Source: Eudromia elegans
Lineage: Eukaryota > Chordata > Aves > Tinamiformes > Tinamidae
Length of the DNA: 64,000 nucleotides
Direction: 5' to 3'
Assembly: GCA_003342815.1 (NCBI GenBank)
Contig: PTEX01000192.1
Span: forward strand, 686,825 to 750,824
A program made the position numbers and the translations under genes. Below, piece by piece: positions 1 through 13,104 of this stretch (positions within the stretch are counted from its first letter, which is position 1; every line of letters starts with the position of its first letter). Below the pieces are notes generated by a model. That model had not been told where the DNA came from. It searched no databases and worked only from the letters and a program-made list of their open reading frames with translations.

Positions 1-2540
1 AATCCACATAGTCAGCAGAGAACTGATGGAATATGAGGAAGAAAACCTAAAGCTTGGGATTCTCAGTGCTGCTGGAGAGAATGAGCATGTGGTCTTGCCT
101 CTAATAGCTGCACATTTTCAGTCTTAACATCTTAACCGTTTCTGTTGTTAAACAGAACGTAATGTGTAGTATAATGCATGTATCTAGTAGGTAATATATT
201 CTGCAGTCATTGTGCCTGGTGCAGCATGCTGGGGTGTGAAAGAGCACTGCCCAAAACCTGCCTCCTGCCTGCCTTTCCTGGGGGCTGGGTGGAAAAGGAC
301 GTTAGCATGAACTGTCTGATCTCCTTTAATGAAACACCAAGATCCAGCTCTGTTGTAGGGAAATTTCCCGTTCTGTCACATGAGCATTCAGTCCATATTG
401 CAGTCTTAACTCATGTGAAGTACCTGGCACATAGGACTTCTCATATGTCAAGCATGGTCTTTCTTGCTGTGTCTACTTTTAAGTACGTTTTTGAGCTCAT
501 GCCTGTCATGCTGCTGTGCGTGCTTGCAGCACCAATGTTGGGAGCATCCAGCAAGAAGCTATGATGGATTAATGGAAAGGGAAAAGGGGTGGAATGGTGC
601 AGGTCATAGAAAAATATTAAAGGACAGGTGTGTAACTAATTTTCCATAGCGAAAATCTTTAGTTCTGTGTCTTTTTAAAGACAGAGGTCAAATCCATTTC
701 TAATGTTTTTTACACAACAGCACTAGGTAATTCAGTGAACAAAGAAAAACAAGTGGTGTTAACACTTGTTATTTAGAAAATGACCCCCCCAAGCATTGAG
801 AAGGGCAGAGTTTACACTATTGAGCAGCTAAGTAGCTAATTGCTTGCCTTTAAAAAGACTGATAGATTGCATGATAAAGCAAGTGATGTGTATTTAAACC
901 AAAGGAGAAATCACCTAATGATTCTTTAATTGCATTCATTTGTATAGTGAAAGAAATAAGTTGTTCTCCTAGGATTTAGGCAGGATTCTGTAACTCCAGG
1001 CCTCCCATGAATGCATTTCATAAAAGCATAAATTCCAGCCCAGCCAAAAAGGTTAGATCCTGGAAGAAACTGTCACACTCTAAAATAAAACATTTGAATG
1101 AAAGAAGAGAGATGTGAAATCTGCTGTTATCCAGAATCAAATTCAAATGCCATTGTGAATGTACTTCTAATTGTTCGGATCATGCAAGGTATTACTAGTA
1201 CAACGAACAAGTACAAGAGCTGTCTGGGAGGCAAATATTCTTGTTTACAGGCATCTGAGAAGCACATGGAGCCGCAAAATGGAAAAACAAGAACAAAGAA
1301 AGCATCAAGTGGGGATGGCAAGGTCTCTTGTGCTTAGTTTTCCTTCCTTTTCTATTGAAGTATTTATATTTCAACCCTGAGACAGCAAAGGGTTAACAAC
1401 TAAAGACAAAACCCGCTGTGACCGTCAGGTCTCTGTGCAATCATCAGCAGAACTAGCTATTCTAGCCAATTTAATAGCTTGAAAATGAACTCATTAGTGG
1501 TCTTTTATCAGTGGAAAAAAGTCTATTAAATCCGGATGTGTGAAGAAGCAATACGGAGGCTCATTTCCATCCCACTTGTGACCTGAACAAATCAGAGAAA
1601 TGCTTTTCAAGGAACGGGGTCAGGCTTGACTGCAATAAGATATTTTCTATACAGAGCACCCAACTTGTATCTTTCCTTCAAGTTTCTGATGCAGTTAATT
1701 TTAATTTACAGTCTATTTGTCGCTCCTTTCATCTCTCCTGCTCACTCCCTCCTTGATACCACTGTCATCCATAAACATGTAGGGTGTTTATACTTTATAA
1801 GGAGAAAATGTACCACAGTCTGTTGAGTTTCTTGATATACCTGCCTGGTAATAGTCCTCAGACTGGTCTGAACTCCACTTCTCATTGTCCAAGGCAGTCA
1901 GTAAAGATTCCCATCCTCATCAGTAAACTAAGGTCCGCATCCGAGCAGCACTGGGGATAGATCCAAAGCTATGGTCAAAGGCAGTATGTACTGGAGCCTT
2001 GCTCCTGCCCCTTTGGCAGATATAGAAAAACAAATGTGAAGGGTTTGTTATGTACATTTGTAGAAAGAGACAAAAATATTACTTACTGGAGGTTATTGGA
2101 ATCACAGGATATTGAAATTATTATGGGATGGTTTCTTACCAGTTCTGTTTTCATGTTTTTTGCTTCTGATGTGATGTTCAATGCTAGGGAACCTAATACT
2201 ACAATTGAGAGTTTCCCTCAGATAAATCTATGGGATACTGCTGTTGTACATCTTGCTTTCTTTTAGGAGCAGTCCACAAAGAGTTTTAAATCTTTAGACT
2301 CACCCAAAGAACAATGTTCCAACACCATTGTTAACAAAAAGACTCAAAACTTGCCTCATGTCTTGTCACGAATAAGTTAAATATCTTTATCAGAATACTT
2401 ATAAAATCACCTTGTTCAGACACTTATGAAACAGTGCATTCCACAACAGATGATATTCCAGTTCCTATCACACTGTACATTGTCACTACATACATAGTGA
2501 GATAATACTGTCTTCAGCACTGTGTGAGAAAGACTATTTC
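1..2540. other. Non-genic AT-rich unique DNA
   Basis: I see no gene in this stretch. The open frames are short (at most 128 codons), lack recognisable domains and overlap one another. There is no CR1, SINE or microsatellite that I can recognise, apart from a C7 run near 784-790. It may be intron or intergenic DNA; nothing in the sequence decides between them. Confidence 0.6.
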
Positions 2541-2542
2541 CC

Positions 2543-2561
2543 TTTTTTTTTTTTTTTTTTT
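2543..2561 (+). repeat. T19 homopolymer tract
   Basis: An uninterrupted run of 19 T follows a short pyrimidine stretch. It could be the minus-strand poly(A) of a degraded retroelement, but no recognisable element lies beside it. It sits about 30 bp before the 13-bp-arm hairpin at 2593-2624. Confidence 0.9.
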
Positions 2562-2592
2562 GCAACTATTTGGTCAAAAGTTAAACTCTTAA

Positions 2593-2624
2593 TGGAATTA
2601 AATTATTTTTTTAATTTAATTCCA
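2593..2624. repeat. Perfect inverted repeat, 13-bp arms, T6 loop
   Basis: Arm TGGAATTAAATTA (2593-2605) is matched exactly by its reverse complement at 2612-2624, around a six-T loop (2606-2611). Pairing stops on both sides outside the arms. All but four of the 26 arm bases are A or T. No family is recognised. It could be a chance hairpin, the tip of a degraded foldback element, or a cruciform-prone site. Confidence 0.85.
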
Positions 2625-5600
2625 GACATCTTATGCATATGTATTTAAACTTGCATTACTTAATAATATACTAGGATTACTTAATGGCCTCTCATTCTGC
2701 CCTGAAACATAACCCTATTATTCCAGTCTTAGCTCTCTTATGAATTGAAAATCTCAGCAATGGTAAACTCCTTTGAAATGATTCTGGGATTTTACAGTGA
2801 GTCTATGGGCTAGTGTGAGACCACCAAACTCATTTACTATTGTCTGTTAAACCAGAAATGAATCATACACCTCTGGGGCGAAAATTTCCTTTATTAACCC
2901 CCAGATCACTCAGCTACCAAGGCAACATCTTTCTGCATGGAGTAACTCCATAACTAAAGCATCAGCCACAAGAAATCCAAATCTCTTTTACCAGCAGTGG
3001 CTGGTAAATCTCAGTCTGGGCACATAAGTGCTTCTTGGAAGTTCATTGAGCTCTTAGAAGCAGCCGTTTGCCACCAATTGTTTTAAAAGTAGCGAACTTG
3101 GAAATTGTTCACCAGTCCACATTGCTGAACCAGGATCAGTGCAGTAACTTGGTTCACGTGGCCTGTGGCAGACCACAGCACTTCTGCCATTGAACTAAAT
3201 GTTTGGAGTTAAGACTACATATTTATTTAATATTTTAGGCTAAACAGATTTTACTTAGGAAATATATTCCACTCTCTTAGGGCTTCCAGAATCCAGTTTA
3301 ACTCCTGTGTCTCTATTAAAGTCATGAATAAGATTACAAAATTATAAGGATACATCATGTTGAAAATTATTGAACAAAACAGGTCCTAATTTAGGCGTTA
3401 GAATTTGTTTCCTTGTGCACCAGTGTATGTATTTCAGCACAGACTAGCTATTGTGGAGCACTGCGAGGCATGTACTGTTATTACAGAGCATTATTCAATC
3501 TACATTCTTGTGGAAGCTTTTGACACACTGTAAATTTGTTTATAAAAATTCCACTGTGCTTTGCTTAGCACATCATAGACTGGTAGGTGTGTGTATTTGT
3601 TGCTGCAAAGTAATTTTATGTTATCTGAAGTGCTATTTTTATATTTCAAAGTCTTTCTCCACACATCACTGGGAATGTTAAGCTCTCACAAAGCAAGAGG
3701 AGAGAAGCATTTAAATAACACGTGTACAGATAACATGCTGCTTTTTGTTCTTTGTTCTCGCAAAGTATGTGCTGTACAAGAAAAGAACATGGTCACCTAT
3801 CCCCTTGTTAGAGAAACTGTCATTCCTAATTCATTTATACAGAGTACTTAGGATGCCTTAAGCAAACTAAAATAGCTCTAAAGGAAAATTAATCTAGTTT
3901 GACTGAAGCAAACTTTCTTTTTTTTTCCTAGAGTGTAACACATTTGTTAAAGAAAGAGGTCGTGCTGCTTTTCTAGGCCTGTTCACAGGGGCCGTTAATA
4001 AAGTCCTTTGTCTTGCCTGCGTCCTCTCTCCTTGGTTGGAGGAGAGCAGCAGAGGCAGTCACCGAACATCTGCCCACATCAAAATGTCAAGTCAGATATT
4101 TCCACTAGTGCTCAGGCTCCATTTGGATCTGACCAGCACGGCTTTAGCTGTGCAGTCTGAGACAAATGCTGCATATTGCTTCTCTTCTTCGCCCACCAGC
4201 CAGAGGAAGGCAGGAGCTGTCCAACCCCAGCACCATCAGGGTGGTGACACCAGCTTTGAACATCTCCTTCTAAAGAAATGGAGAAACGAAGAGAGCAAGC
4301 CCTTCAGTTCTGGGCCTGCAGGGTTATGACTATAGGGAAGTGACTGCATCTTCCTCATGACGATGGGCAAGCTCCCAGTCACGACCCTACAGGATGTTAT
4401 CCTTTGGCCTTCTCTAGACGAGGCACATACAGATATGTTTAACAAAGACCTCAAAGAGTGTGGTTTAACCTCTTCTTAGCAACAAAGTTATTGAGGATGC
4501 GCATGTCGGCCACGAAAGCCAGCTCGTGCTCGTTTCTCAGGGAGCCCCATTCCCTTTTGGGAAAGGATTTGTACTTTATTATTCTGTGGAGTTCGAAAGT
4601 AGTAATTGCTACCTGATTTTTCTAGGGATCCTAATGAAAATACTGATACAGGAAATAGCATAACTATGCTGCAAAAAAATCTCTTGAGCTTACTCTACAA
4701 TTTTTTTCCATAAAGAAATGTAGAATGCTGGCTTATATTCAGATAAGGGTAGTCCTTATCTGCTCCCTATCAGTTTGTTATAAATGTCAACACTATACAT
4801 TAAAAGAGTAGTCCCGATTAATTAACGAATAATGTATCAAATCAGAAACCCATCTTTATGAAGTTGGATACTTTCAAAAAAAATGTGTAAATCTTTCTAA
4901 TGTTTATACGATGGAATTTTATGCTGCCATTGTGTAACAGTAATATCACTACTAGTTTTTTTTTTTTTTTCTTACTTCATTAAGAATCACACAGATTATT
5001 CAAGAGCTGTTTTTAAAATAGCAATAAATGGTATAAATACTCTTGGGATTTTTTGAAGAATAGAGATATTTTTTCTTTAACAAATCAGAAGCCAAAGGAA
5101 GAGAACTGGGGGAAAAAAAAAAAAGTGCCTCTCTCTCCTCCCTGCTCCATCCAAACACTGTCCTTTAGGCAGGATCTGTCAGTGATACTGTCTCCTGATT
5201 GTCATCACTTGTACATAGAGCAGGAGCTGTGAGAAGCTGAGGAAGGCAACGTGATTTTAGCAGTCTGCAGAATACTGTAAGTATTAATATGGTCATGTAA
5301 AAATTCTTAAATAAATTGCAAAAGTACTAACAGGATGATAGTAGTAGCAGATAATGACTTACATTTCTGACCCTCCCAATGTCAAAATTTTTCATGTTGA
5401 GACAGATTAATTTCATAAAGCATTTATAGACAGACACAGAAAATATAGTATAGGCTTTTGAGTTACTATGGTCTAATATATGGACTGAGTTTTGAAGAAG
5501 TCAATGCATTATTGTCTTGATTTAAAGGAAAGAAAGGTCACATTTTTACTGCATAGAATTATGTCTATAATGGGACATAGCTAGATAATGTGGGCTGTAT

Positions 5601-7960
5601 TTAAGTACAAAACAGTCTTAAGGTGATATTCATTTGATCTGCTGAGTATGTTACAATGGTTTATTAATTGCAGCAATCACTATAGAATTGCATGTTCTAC
5701 TTATTCCTGACAATGATTTTGGCATAATTGCTTCCTCCTGATTTCAGCCAACCTTCAAGCTGCTAGTGAGTCTCAGATATGGATGTGTAAGGTGAGGTGC
5801 TCAACTCACAAACACATTGATTGTGGGACCTGAGGAATGTGGATAGACACGAAGTGCCAGCACTAAAGCATAAATCACCCAAGCTCCATGTGAGGGGCAT
5901 CTCTGAGTGCAGACAGATGGAGGGAAAAATTGGGAGCAGGGGTCTCAGCTGCTGTTTGACCATCAGCTGGGAATGGCGTCCCTTGACCTTGGCATCTGCT
6001 GAAGGAATGTCCAGGCCTCCAAGGTTGTTGGGATAAAGTAGTAAAGTGGATTAGTAAGAAAGAGCTAACTGAAACCAGGATAAATATCTGTACTAGTAGT
6101 TCCAATTATGTTGAGAGCACTTTACATTTGCCGATGTTTCCTCCCCACCAAAACCAGGTGGCCAGGAGGCGTAATAAAGACTGTGTAGAGGCATAATATA
6201 CATATTCATGAATATACTTACAACAAATATAAAGCACCACTTTATTAGGTTCAAGAAAAGATTCAGCGTAATTCACTTTCTACTACATGCTTTTTCTTTC
6301 CATTTATTCTCTTTCTTTTCCTGCTCAGTTAACTTTTAACATGAGTCAACTCCTTTGAACAAAAATGATGTTTGCACATTTTATTACTTTCATTTCTGTC
6401 TAGATGCCTGTTGTGAAGATGAAGCCCAAAGATATTCCTTTAATGAAGTGTGCAAAAATGAACCAAGTGGACAAAGTACCCCTCTTAATTGATTTTCATG
6501 TCTGTTGGTTACCAGCGGTGTACAAAACAACATAAACAGATTCAGACCACATTTTAAACTTACCCAAACTCTAAATTTTATGGACATAAAAGCAGCAGGC
6601 ACAAGGCTTTCACCGTGGGTCTGGAGCACCACTGGGATACAGGACTTTGAGCTCTCTGATCACAAGCTGCTAGCACTTGGCCTGACACTAGCAGGAGCAC
6701 TTGTCATTGCCTGCGTGCAACCATTAGCAAGTAACTTATTATCATAAAATTGGAACAGATTAAAAGAACTTGATTAGTTTATATATGTTGCCCAGCACAT
6801 GACAAATTGGTCTGATTGCACAATGTAACCACAAAATCTCTTGATTTCAGAGTACTTTTAGTTTACAGTCTATGAGCTACTCTTCTTAAAGTGTGTTTTA
6901 TGCACCAGACAGATTTATGAATCCATTCCTATAAGCACTAAATGCCTTCCACTCATAGTTAATTCAGGACAAGTCAAAGTCAACCACCATTAGATCAGGA
7001 CTCCTTGCTTTGGTGCTAATCGCCACCCATGTGATGATTTATTTTCGTATTCACCATGTGATTCACTCCACGGCATGGATTCCAGCTTCAGAAACCCTTT
7101 CTTGGAGCGCTCATACTAGCTTAACTCCTGTATAACACAAAGCATCATTTCCCCATTACACACTACACTTAGATTACTGATAAGATCTACAGGTTTTGCA
7201 CTGCCTAGAAAACTGTTCCTATTTAAAATCTGTTTTGATACTGTTTTCAAACCCTGAATATATAATATAATATTCCACTTTTAGTTGATATCTACTACTA
7301 TATTTTATTTTCCTTGAACAAATGCTTCAGTATGTGTCCCTATTCCCACCTTACTGTAGGTTATTATTTAATAAGCTTTAATGGGCTTAGATGCTGAGAT
7401 GGATAGGTAGATAGATTCTCCTTTCTACATTAAATATAATGTGTTGCCATGGAGATAAGTTCTTCTCTATCTGACAAGTGACAAAGAAGCCAAAGAAGGC
7501 ATTGCCAAAATAGTTCAATGATTGGAAATGTGACATTAAAAAAATCTTTTTCACACTGAGCTAAATTATTTATTTTGCTTCTCTTTCTTGCTGTTCTATT
7601 TTATCTCTTTCTGGGACCGTAATTTAGCATCTCAACTCCTGCTAAGAGAACTGGCAGACATGTCCCTTTGGAGCCTCTCCCAGTTCTGCTTCATGAGCTG
7701 GAGTACACAGTTCTCAGCAATATAACTGGCATTTGTCTCTCTTGTCTTTCTCTGTGCTCCCTAGTCAGCAACAACTAAAAAGGTTTTTCTTCTTCCCAGG
7801 CCTTCACCAGTCACTTGAGTTTTTGATGATTGCACTGGCTAGGATGGCACACTGGCTTGTCTCCTTATGGGTTTTACAGTCTCGCTGTTTCATTTTGCCC
7901 TTTGTACTTCTCATAAATTCTTTGCCACTGTGTGCATTACTGTATTAGTTTAACAGTGCA
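2625..7960. other. Non-genic AT-rich DNA
   Basis: No gene is supported. Short homopolymers occur at 4956-4970 (T15) and 5113-5124 (A12). A segment around 2870-2935 faintly resembles the head of an ancient tRNA-derived amniote repeat, comparable to the copy at 51984-52120, but the match is too short to annotate on its own. Around 4036-4330 both strands are open for about 70 to 97 codons, with no recognisable protein. Confidence 0.6.
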
Positions 7961-7995
7961 GATTGATTGATTGTTTTCTGTTTGTTTGTTTGTTT
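7961..7995 (+). repeat. Short tetranucleotide repeats (GATT)3 and (TTTG)4
   Basis: Three GATT units at 7961-7972 are followed by four TTTG units at 7980-7995. These are small microsatellites without further context. A similar T/G-rich tract lies near 8371-8399. Confidence 0.8.
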
Positions 7996-9809
7996 TGGGG
8001 ACAAGGTTGATGGTTTAATTGGTTAAATAAATTGAATAATCCATTTAAAATGTGCACCTGCTAGAGTAGGGCTCTGTGATCACCATTCTCCACAGGTTTG
8101 GATGCACAGTGAAGGACAGGAGTCAAACTGGGTTTTTTTCTTGCTTTATTAAAGGAATCAGCAATACTTCCACTGACCATTTTGGTCCCCAAAATAAGAG
8201 TAAGTCTGTGCCCTCAAAAACATGAGACAAGTTGGTATTCTCAACAGCATCCTGGCACAATAGTGGAAACGGTAGATGTAGCTTCCACAGAGAAAAGGGA
8301 AGGAATGATATTGGCCATCAATGCTTTGAATTAACCATGGGCCCCAATGCTAACCATAAATTCTCCAAGATTTTTTTTTGTTTGTTTTTTGTTTTTGCTT
8401 TCGCATTGTCTTGGTTTATTTTGTTAGGCAAAGGCTCGTACTGGGGCTGCCTCTTTCTGCACTAACCATCTTCCATTTTTAAAGCTGCACAATTTATTCC
8501 TTTCCATCAGGACTGCCTGAATTTCATATCTTTATGTAAATACCAGCATGCTTAACAAAAATTTTGAATTAGAGCAGTGCCATGGTAGGGTAGGCAGAGC
8601 ACTGCACAGTGAACCACTATATCAGGGAGCCTAAAATACCACTCATGCCCTATTGAGAAAGCTCACTGTTCTCTTTATTGCATATTAATTTATGGAAAAT
8701 ATATTTATGTATCAAAATATGAAAGACAAATGTGTTTGGATTGCAGTGAAGTGGAAAAACTGTAAATATTCAAGATATATTTTTTAATTGCTTAGAAAAT
8801 TTGTCCTTAGATATTTTTACTCTAGTTTTTAGTTTCTTATCTTTTTTTTTGCCTGAATATTAAATATTACTCATTTAGTATTCTCCTATTCAGCAGAGTA
8901 ATTGATCATCTACCTTACTAAATGTTATTTTTATCCGTTGCTGAATATTCTAGATTATAAACAACTCATTTCCAACGTGGTTGCTAAATTTTCACCTCTG
9001 ATTAAAATCAATATAATTTAATTGTATAATTTTATTTCATGCAACTAAACTGCTATTTATTTCAATGCAACTGAATGCAATGCAGTCAATGAAGTTCTTC
9101 ATTTCGTATATCTATAAGTGTCAACATAAGTGCCACTCTCTCGTATAAGTGGGAATTCAGGAGGCAGTTATCAAGAAGAAAAATAGATCCTAATAATAGA
9201 AAAGAGGTATGTAACTTAATAGGGAAAGAAGAAATTTTCTGACTATTGCATTTAGTAACTCCTGAGTCTTTTTTCTTTAAAATTTATCAGTTCCATGAAA
9301 ATTTGCTTGTCCTGATTAGCAACCATTCTATCAAGGCTTCTTTCAGTTACATATGTTCACATTTGGGAGATTTTGTCTTGATTTTTAAGGTTTGAATATA
9401 TCAACTGAAATCACTTAGTTGCACTTGGCTTCACACTAGAGCTATTAAAATTTCTGTCATTTTCTTTCTTTGCAGTAAATTAGAAGACATTAGAGAAACA
9501 TTCAGGGTAACTGAGCTGAGCTTTTAAAAATAATCTGTTTATTTCAGGATTTCTTGTGAAGTTTTACAGAGGAATTTTGAAAATGACGGTTTCAAAAATG
9601 AGGGGTACAAAGCATTCTGGAAATTTTACATTGAGCTGTGTTCATATCCCAGACACAACATGTATAAACATTCGGAAATCAAAATGTCTTTTCAGTTAAT
9701 TGTCTTAATGATGTAGCTACATTTGACTGATGGCACAGTATATTGAGAAGGCTCTCATGTCCAGGTTTTCTTATATAGGGTTTTCCCTTATATGTCGGGG
9801 TATATTTCA
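7996..9809. other. Non-genic AT-rich DNA
   Basis: No gene, RNA or clear repeat is seen. The stretch from about 8700 to 9100 is very AT-rich. Open frames do not exceed 77 codons and have no recognisable content. Confidence 0.6.
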
Positions 9810-10226
9810 TAAAACCATAAAGTCACAGATATATATCTTGTTGTTACAAGGTTACAAACACCGTGAGGGGCCTCCAACTCAAAACAAGACTGTCAGCATC
9901 ACTGGATTAGGTCACTATGTCTTTGTCTAGCCAAGGATGGAGACTCCAAAAGCTCCCTGGCAACCTATCCCAGAGCAACACTCCTCCCACAGTGAAAAGG
10001 CTTTCCCTAGTCTCTGGTTTGATCCTCCCTAACTGTCTTCTTTCTGGTTTCTGTCACATGGTTGTAAGCTCTTACAAGAACACTTAGATTCCGCTTCTCC
10101 AGACTAAATAAGTCCCTAACGTCTTAGGCTGTAGGCCTTAACTACTTATGGCCTTCTGCTGCACCCTCTCTAGTTTCTCAGCATATCTCTTAAACCGAGT
10201 GGACACAAACTGAGAGCTTTGAAGAA
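9810..10226 (-). mobile_element. Old CR1 LINE fragment, 3' part
   Basis: Read on the minus strand this follows the 3' end of a CR1 non-LTR retrotransposon. Marks of the family in plus-strand order are GGGGCCTCCAACTCAAAAC (9868-9886), CCAAGGATGGAGACTCC (9932-9948), TTCTCCAGACTAAATAAG (10096-10113) and a terminal CTCTAGTTTCTCAGCATAT stretch (10168-10186). The piece is far diverged and has lost most of its terminal octamer repeats, so it is an ancient insertion. No open frame survives. The edges are approximate. The family call is from memory of CR1 consensus sequences and I am fairly sure of it; the subfamily is not determined. Confidence 0.85.
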
Positions 10227-10790
10227 AACATATAAATGACAGATTCCTAATCAGCTTATACTAGAGTAGAACTTCATGTAAATCTTCTGAATTTGGAAAT
10301 GATTTTTCTCTTAATTTGCATGAGTAGATAACCTGTTCTTTCATGGTTTAACAATAGTAATCAATACTATTAGAAAGTTTTCACTTTTTGTATTGAGAAG
10401 ACATAATTTGAGAGAACATAATTGATTTTTTTAGAGCGTTGCGAGCTAATAGTTTTCCTCTCATTTAAAAAAATTCCTTATTCTTGCAGATGTCCATCTT
10501 GATGGAGAAACGTTTCTGTGAAATGTTATTAGTGTTTAGGAAGAGGTATTGGGTACTTGTCAAGAGCTTTCCTGTTAGGAAACTATAGGTGTTTGCTTTG
10601 ATTCTATACAAAGTGTCTATTTTAGTATTCATCCTGGGCTAAGAAAATGAGCTGACAACTAATTATCTGTACAGTTTAGCAGAAGTCTCTTATGCCAACT
10701 CCAGTCCAATACCACTAAAATGAATATGCATGATTTCCATACTGAAGTATCATTATTCATAAAGGGAGAGTGGAATGGAGCAAATGTAAA

Positions 10791-10830
10791 CCTCAGTGAA
10801 GCCAAAATTTACACCTGTGTGTAGAGCCAG
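10791..10830. repeat. Possible fragment of an ancient amniote repeat
   Basis: The stretch CCTCAGTGAAGCC followed by AAATTTACACCTGTGTG resembles a repeat abundant in turtles and crocodilians (a remembered pattern of the type cttcagTGAAGtc..gatTTACACCaGTGTaa). The fragment at 33219-33260 is similar. The match is short and the family name is uncertain. Confidence 0.4.
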
Positions 10831-11212
10831 CATGCTTCAGTCATGACATGATTCAAGTTCACATTTTCATTATTTCTGATAGAGAGGATTTACACAAACA
10901 ATGTATATTTAAAAAAAAAAAAAGTTTCTTTCCACATATTAAAATACCTAGGCAAACTTTTCTCCTCTGAAATGGATATGGAGCTCACTTTCACTTCAGG
11001 GCATGGTTATCCAGATTCAGACTCGTTCCGTAGATAAAAAGCAGCTATTTTGCCATGTCTCCAACATTAGTCACAGGAGAACTCAGGCTTTCTGGCTGCC
11101 TCTGAGATTATCATTGCGCTGGTGATATCCCTCCTTTCCTCCTAGTGGAGAACGCCTCTCCCTCAGTCAATGAGCATCCTCTCAAATGCAGATGCTGTTG
11201 CTCTTCTCCAGA

Positions 11213-11297
11213 TTTCTCCCTCATTCTCCCTCTCATTCTCTTTCTCTCTGTCTGTGTCTGTCTCACACACTCTCACACGGCCTCATCTCTTTCTAGG
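11213..11297 (+). repeat. Pyrimidine-rich (CT/CA) low-complexity tract
   Basis: About 85 bp of nearly pure pyrimidine on the plus strand, made of TCTCCC, TCTG and TCACAC runs. It could form unusual DNA structures but looks like an ordinary degenerate CT microsatellite. It lengthens the 60-codon open frame that runs through it, so that frame is not evidence of a gene. Confidence 0.75.
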
Positions 11298-12253
11298 ACC
11301 AGGCGTATTTTTGTTTTGACATCTTAGCAGAAGCAAAGGGGACAAGCAACACCTGTGAATAAACCTGTTTTTCGGATAGTTGAGAGAAGTGTTAGCTACT
11401 TGAATGTCAGATGGTTATGTTTTCCTAGAGAAAGAATTATAACCTAATGGGGCTTTTTAATTACACAACATTTCTTCCTTCATTTCTTACCTCTTACTGA
11501 TGACAGCAAAGGGATGGACTGACTTGATACTTTAACCAATGCAGTAGCCATGAGACAGCTTGATTTTGAGCTTAATAAGTCTTCTGGCAGCTGGCATATG
11601 TGCAGGGATTCTCTGGGAGAGTGAGCAGGTGGACTTATCCATCGTTGTTTAAAGTTGGCTCAAGTTTTTTGCAGATCCATTGCCATGTTGTTATCCTGCG
11701 TAACTTTGTAGCTTGAGTGCTGGACAGTTAGTCCATGTGCTATCTCCCAGGATTTGGTTTTAGGGTTTGTTATTTTTTTATACACCTGCTTCCTTCTGGA
11801 AATGTGATTAGACTGCGGGGCTAGGGCATTCACTGCTCTGTCAAAGATAAAAAATCACTGCGCTTGTCACTGCTGCCGACTGTGCCATGAATGTTTTTAT
11901 GCTGTCCTTAACAAATGTTCTTCGATGAAAAACTTGCAAACTAGCAAGGGTACAAATATGATCAGAGAGTGTTTGGGACACAGGTCTAGTCGCAGTTTTG
12001 GGACTCAGTCCAAACTTAGATTCTGCGTACTTTAACAAACATCATTAGAAAACCTGAAAATTTTCCCTTCCACTCAGTCTGAATATTCTTCTTCATTAAA
12101 CATCAAGTTGCCATGACCAGAAATGTCTGTCTTCAGACTGCCTCAGTAGTCCTTAGCACTATTTTATAGTTTTAGAATTCTTATTCTAGATTTTTCCTGT
12201 GTCAAAGTGTGGACTTCTTTTGGTTTTGTTTGTTTCCTTGTTTATCTGTATTC

Positions 12254-12274
12254 TGATAGGAGTTCCTCCTATCA
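12254..12274. repeat. Short hairpin, 9-bp arms, 3-nt loop
   Basis: TGATAGGAG (12254-12262) and its exact reverse complement (12266-12274) flank TTC. It is too short for a microRNA precursor and has no T-run behind it that would suggest a terminator. It may be chance. Confidence 0.7.
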
Positions 12275-12696
12275 AGAAAATAATCTCTAGAGAATGAAAA
12301 AGATGGAGACATGTTCATTATTGGCAATACGGAAAGAAAATCGAATCATAATTTGGTGTACATTCTACTTCATACCTCTGCATCCTTCCTGCTCTCAGAA
12401 ACCACTTTCTCCCAATACCACATCTTCATCCATTACTGTGGGAGGATAGAAGAATTTTCTGTAATTTTGCGAACAGAAATAGATTATTAGTTATCCTTCA
12501 CTGTGTCTTTGAAATGGTTTCCTTCATAAGCATCAAAGCATCCTGTTCATGCATTTGGATCAAAACAAAAGATTTATGAGCCACCTTTCTTTCCATTTGT
12601 GCAGGTTTTGCTTTAATATCAGCAGAGCCACACTTATTTACAGAGGAATAATCAAGAGGATTAATCTTCTGCCTAATTTTGCTGCTTCTCTTGATG

Positions 12697-12732
12697 TTTT
12701 CTTATTTCCCTCTGTTTTCTCATTTCCCTCTA
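12697..12732 (+). repeat. 18-bp tandem duplication
   Basis: Two adjacent 18-bp units (12697-12714 and 12715-12732) differ at two positions. Each unit is a T-run followed by a pyrimidine block ending in TTTCCCTCT. This is a small local slippage duplication. Confidence 0.8.
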
Positions 12733-13068
12733 TTTAAGAAAAAAGAGTGTAAGCATTTCTTTCTACTGTTTCTGGTGCACCACCTATATAATAGGATTTG
12801 GTTAGTTTTTCACACAGATATCCTCTTCTTGATAAAGCCCGGCAAGACAATTTTAATTCTTCACATGGAAAAACTTCAGGAGTTAAATAAAACTTTTAGT
12901 TTGGTAGACCCCTTAAAACAAATTAGTGAATGTTGGATAAGGCCTGTAGTCCTGGGAAATGAACTCTGTTATTTATCTGCCAAACAGCTACAGTCTGATA
13001 TATCTCCATATTGATCTTCAGATTATTCCATCTGAGCTCTCCACCTGGAGATGGTTTAAACCAGATTT

Positions 13069-13104
13069 AAACCTGGTTATGGTTTATTCTCCACAACCAG
13101 GTTT
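13069..13104. repeat. Inverted repeat, 10-bp arms
   Basis: AAACCTGGTT (13069-13078) and its exact reverse complement AACCAGGTTT (13095-13104) flank a 16-bp spacer. The self-complementary GGTTTAAACC lies just upstream near 13053, so related inverted motifs cluster within about 60 bp. No element family is recognised. Confidence 0.75.

Noticed and set aside
12254-12274. Hairpin as a microRNA precursor
   Set aside because: The 9-bp stem is far too short; flanks do not extend the pairing.
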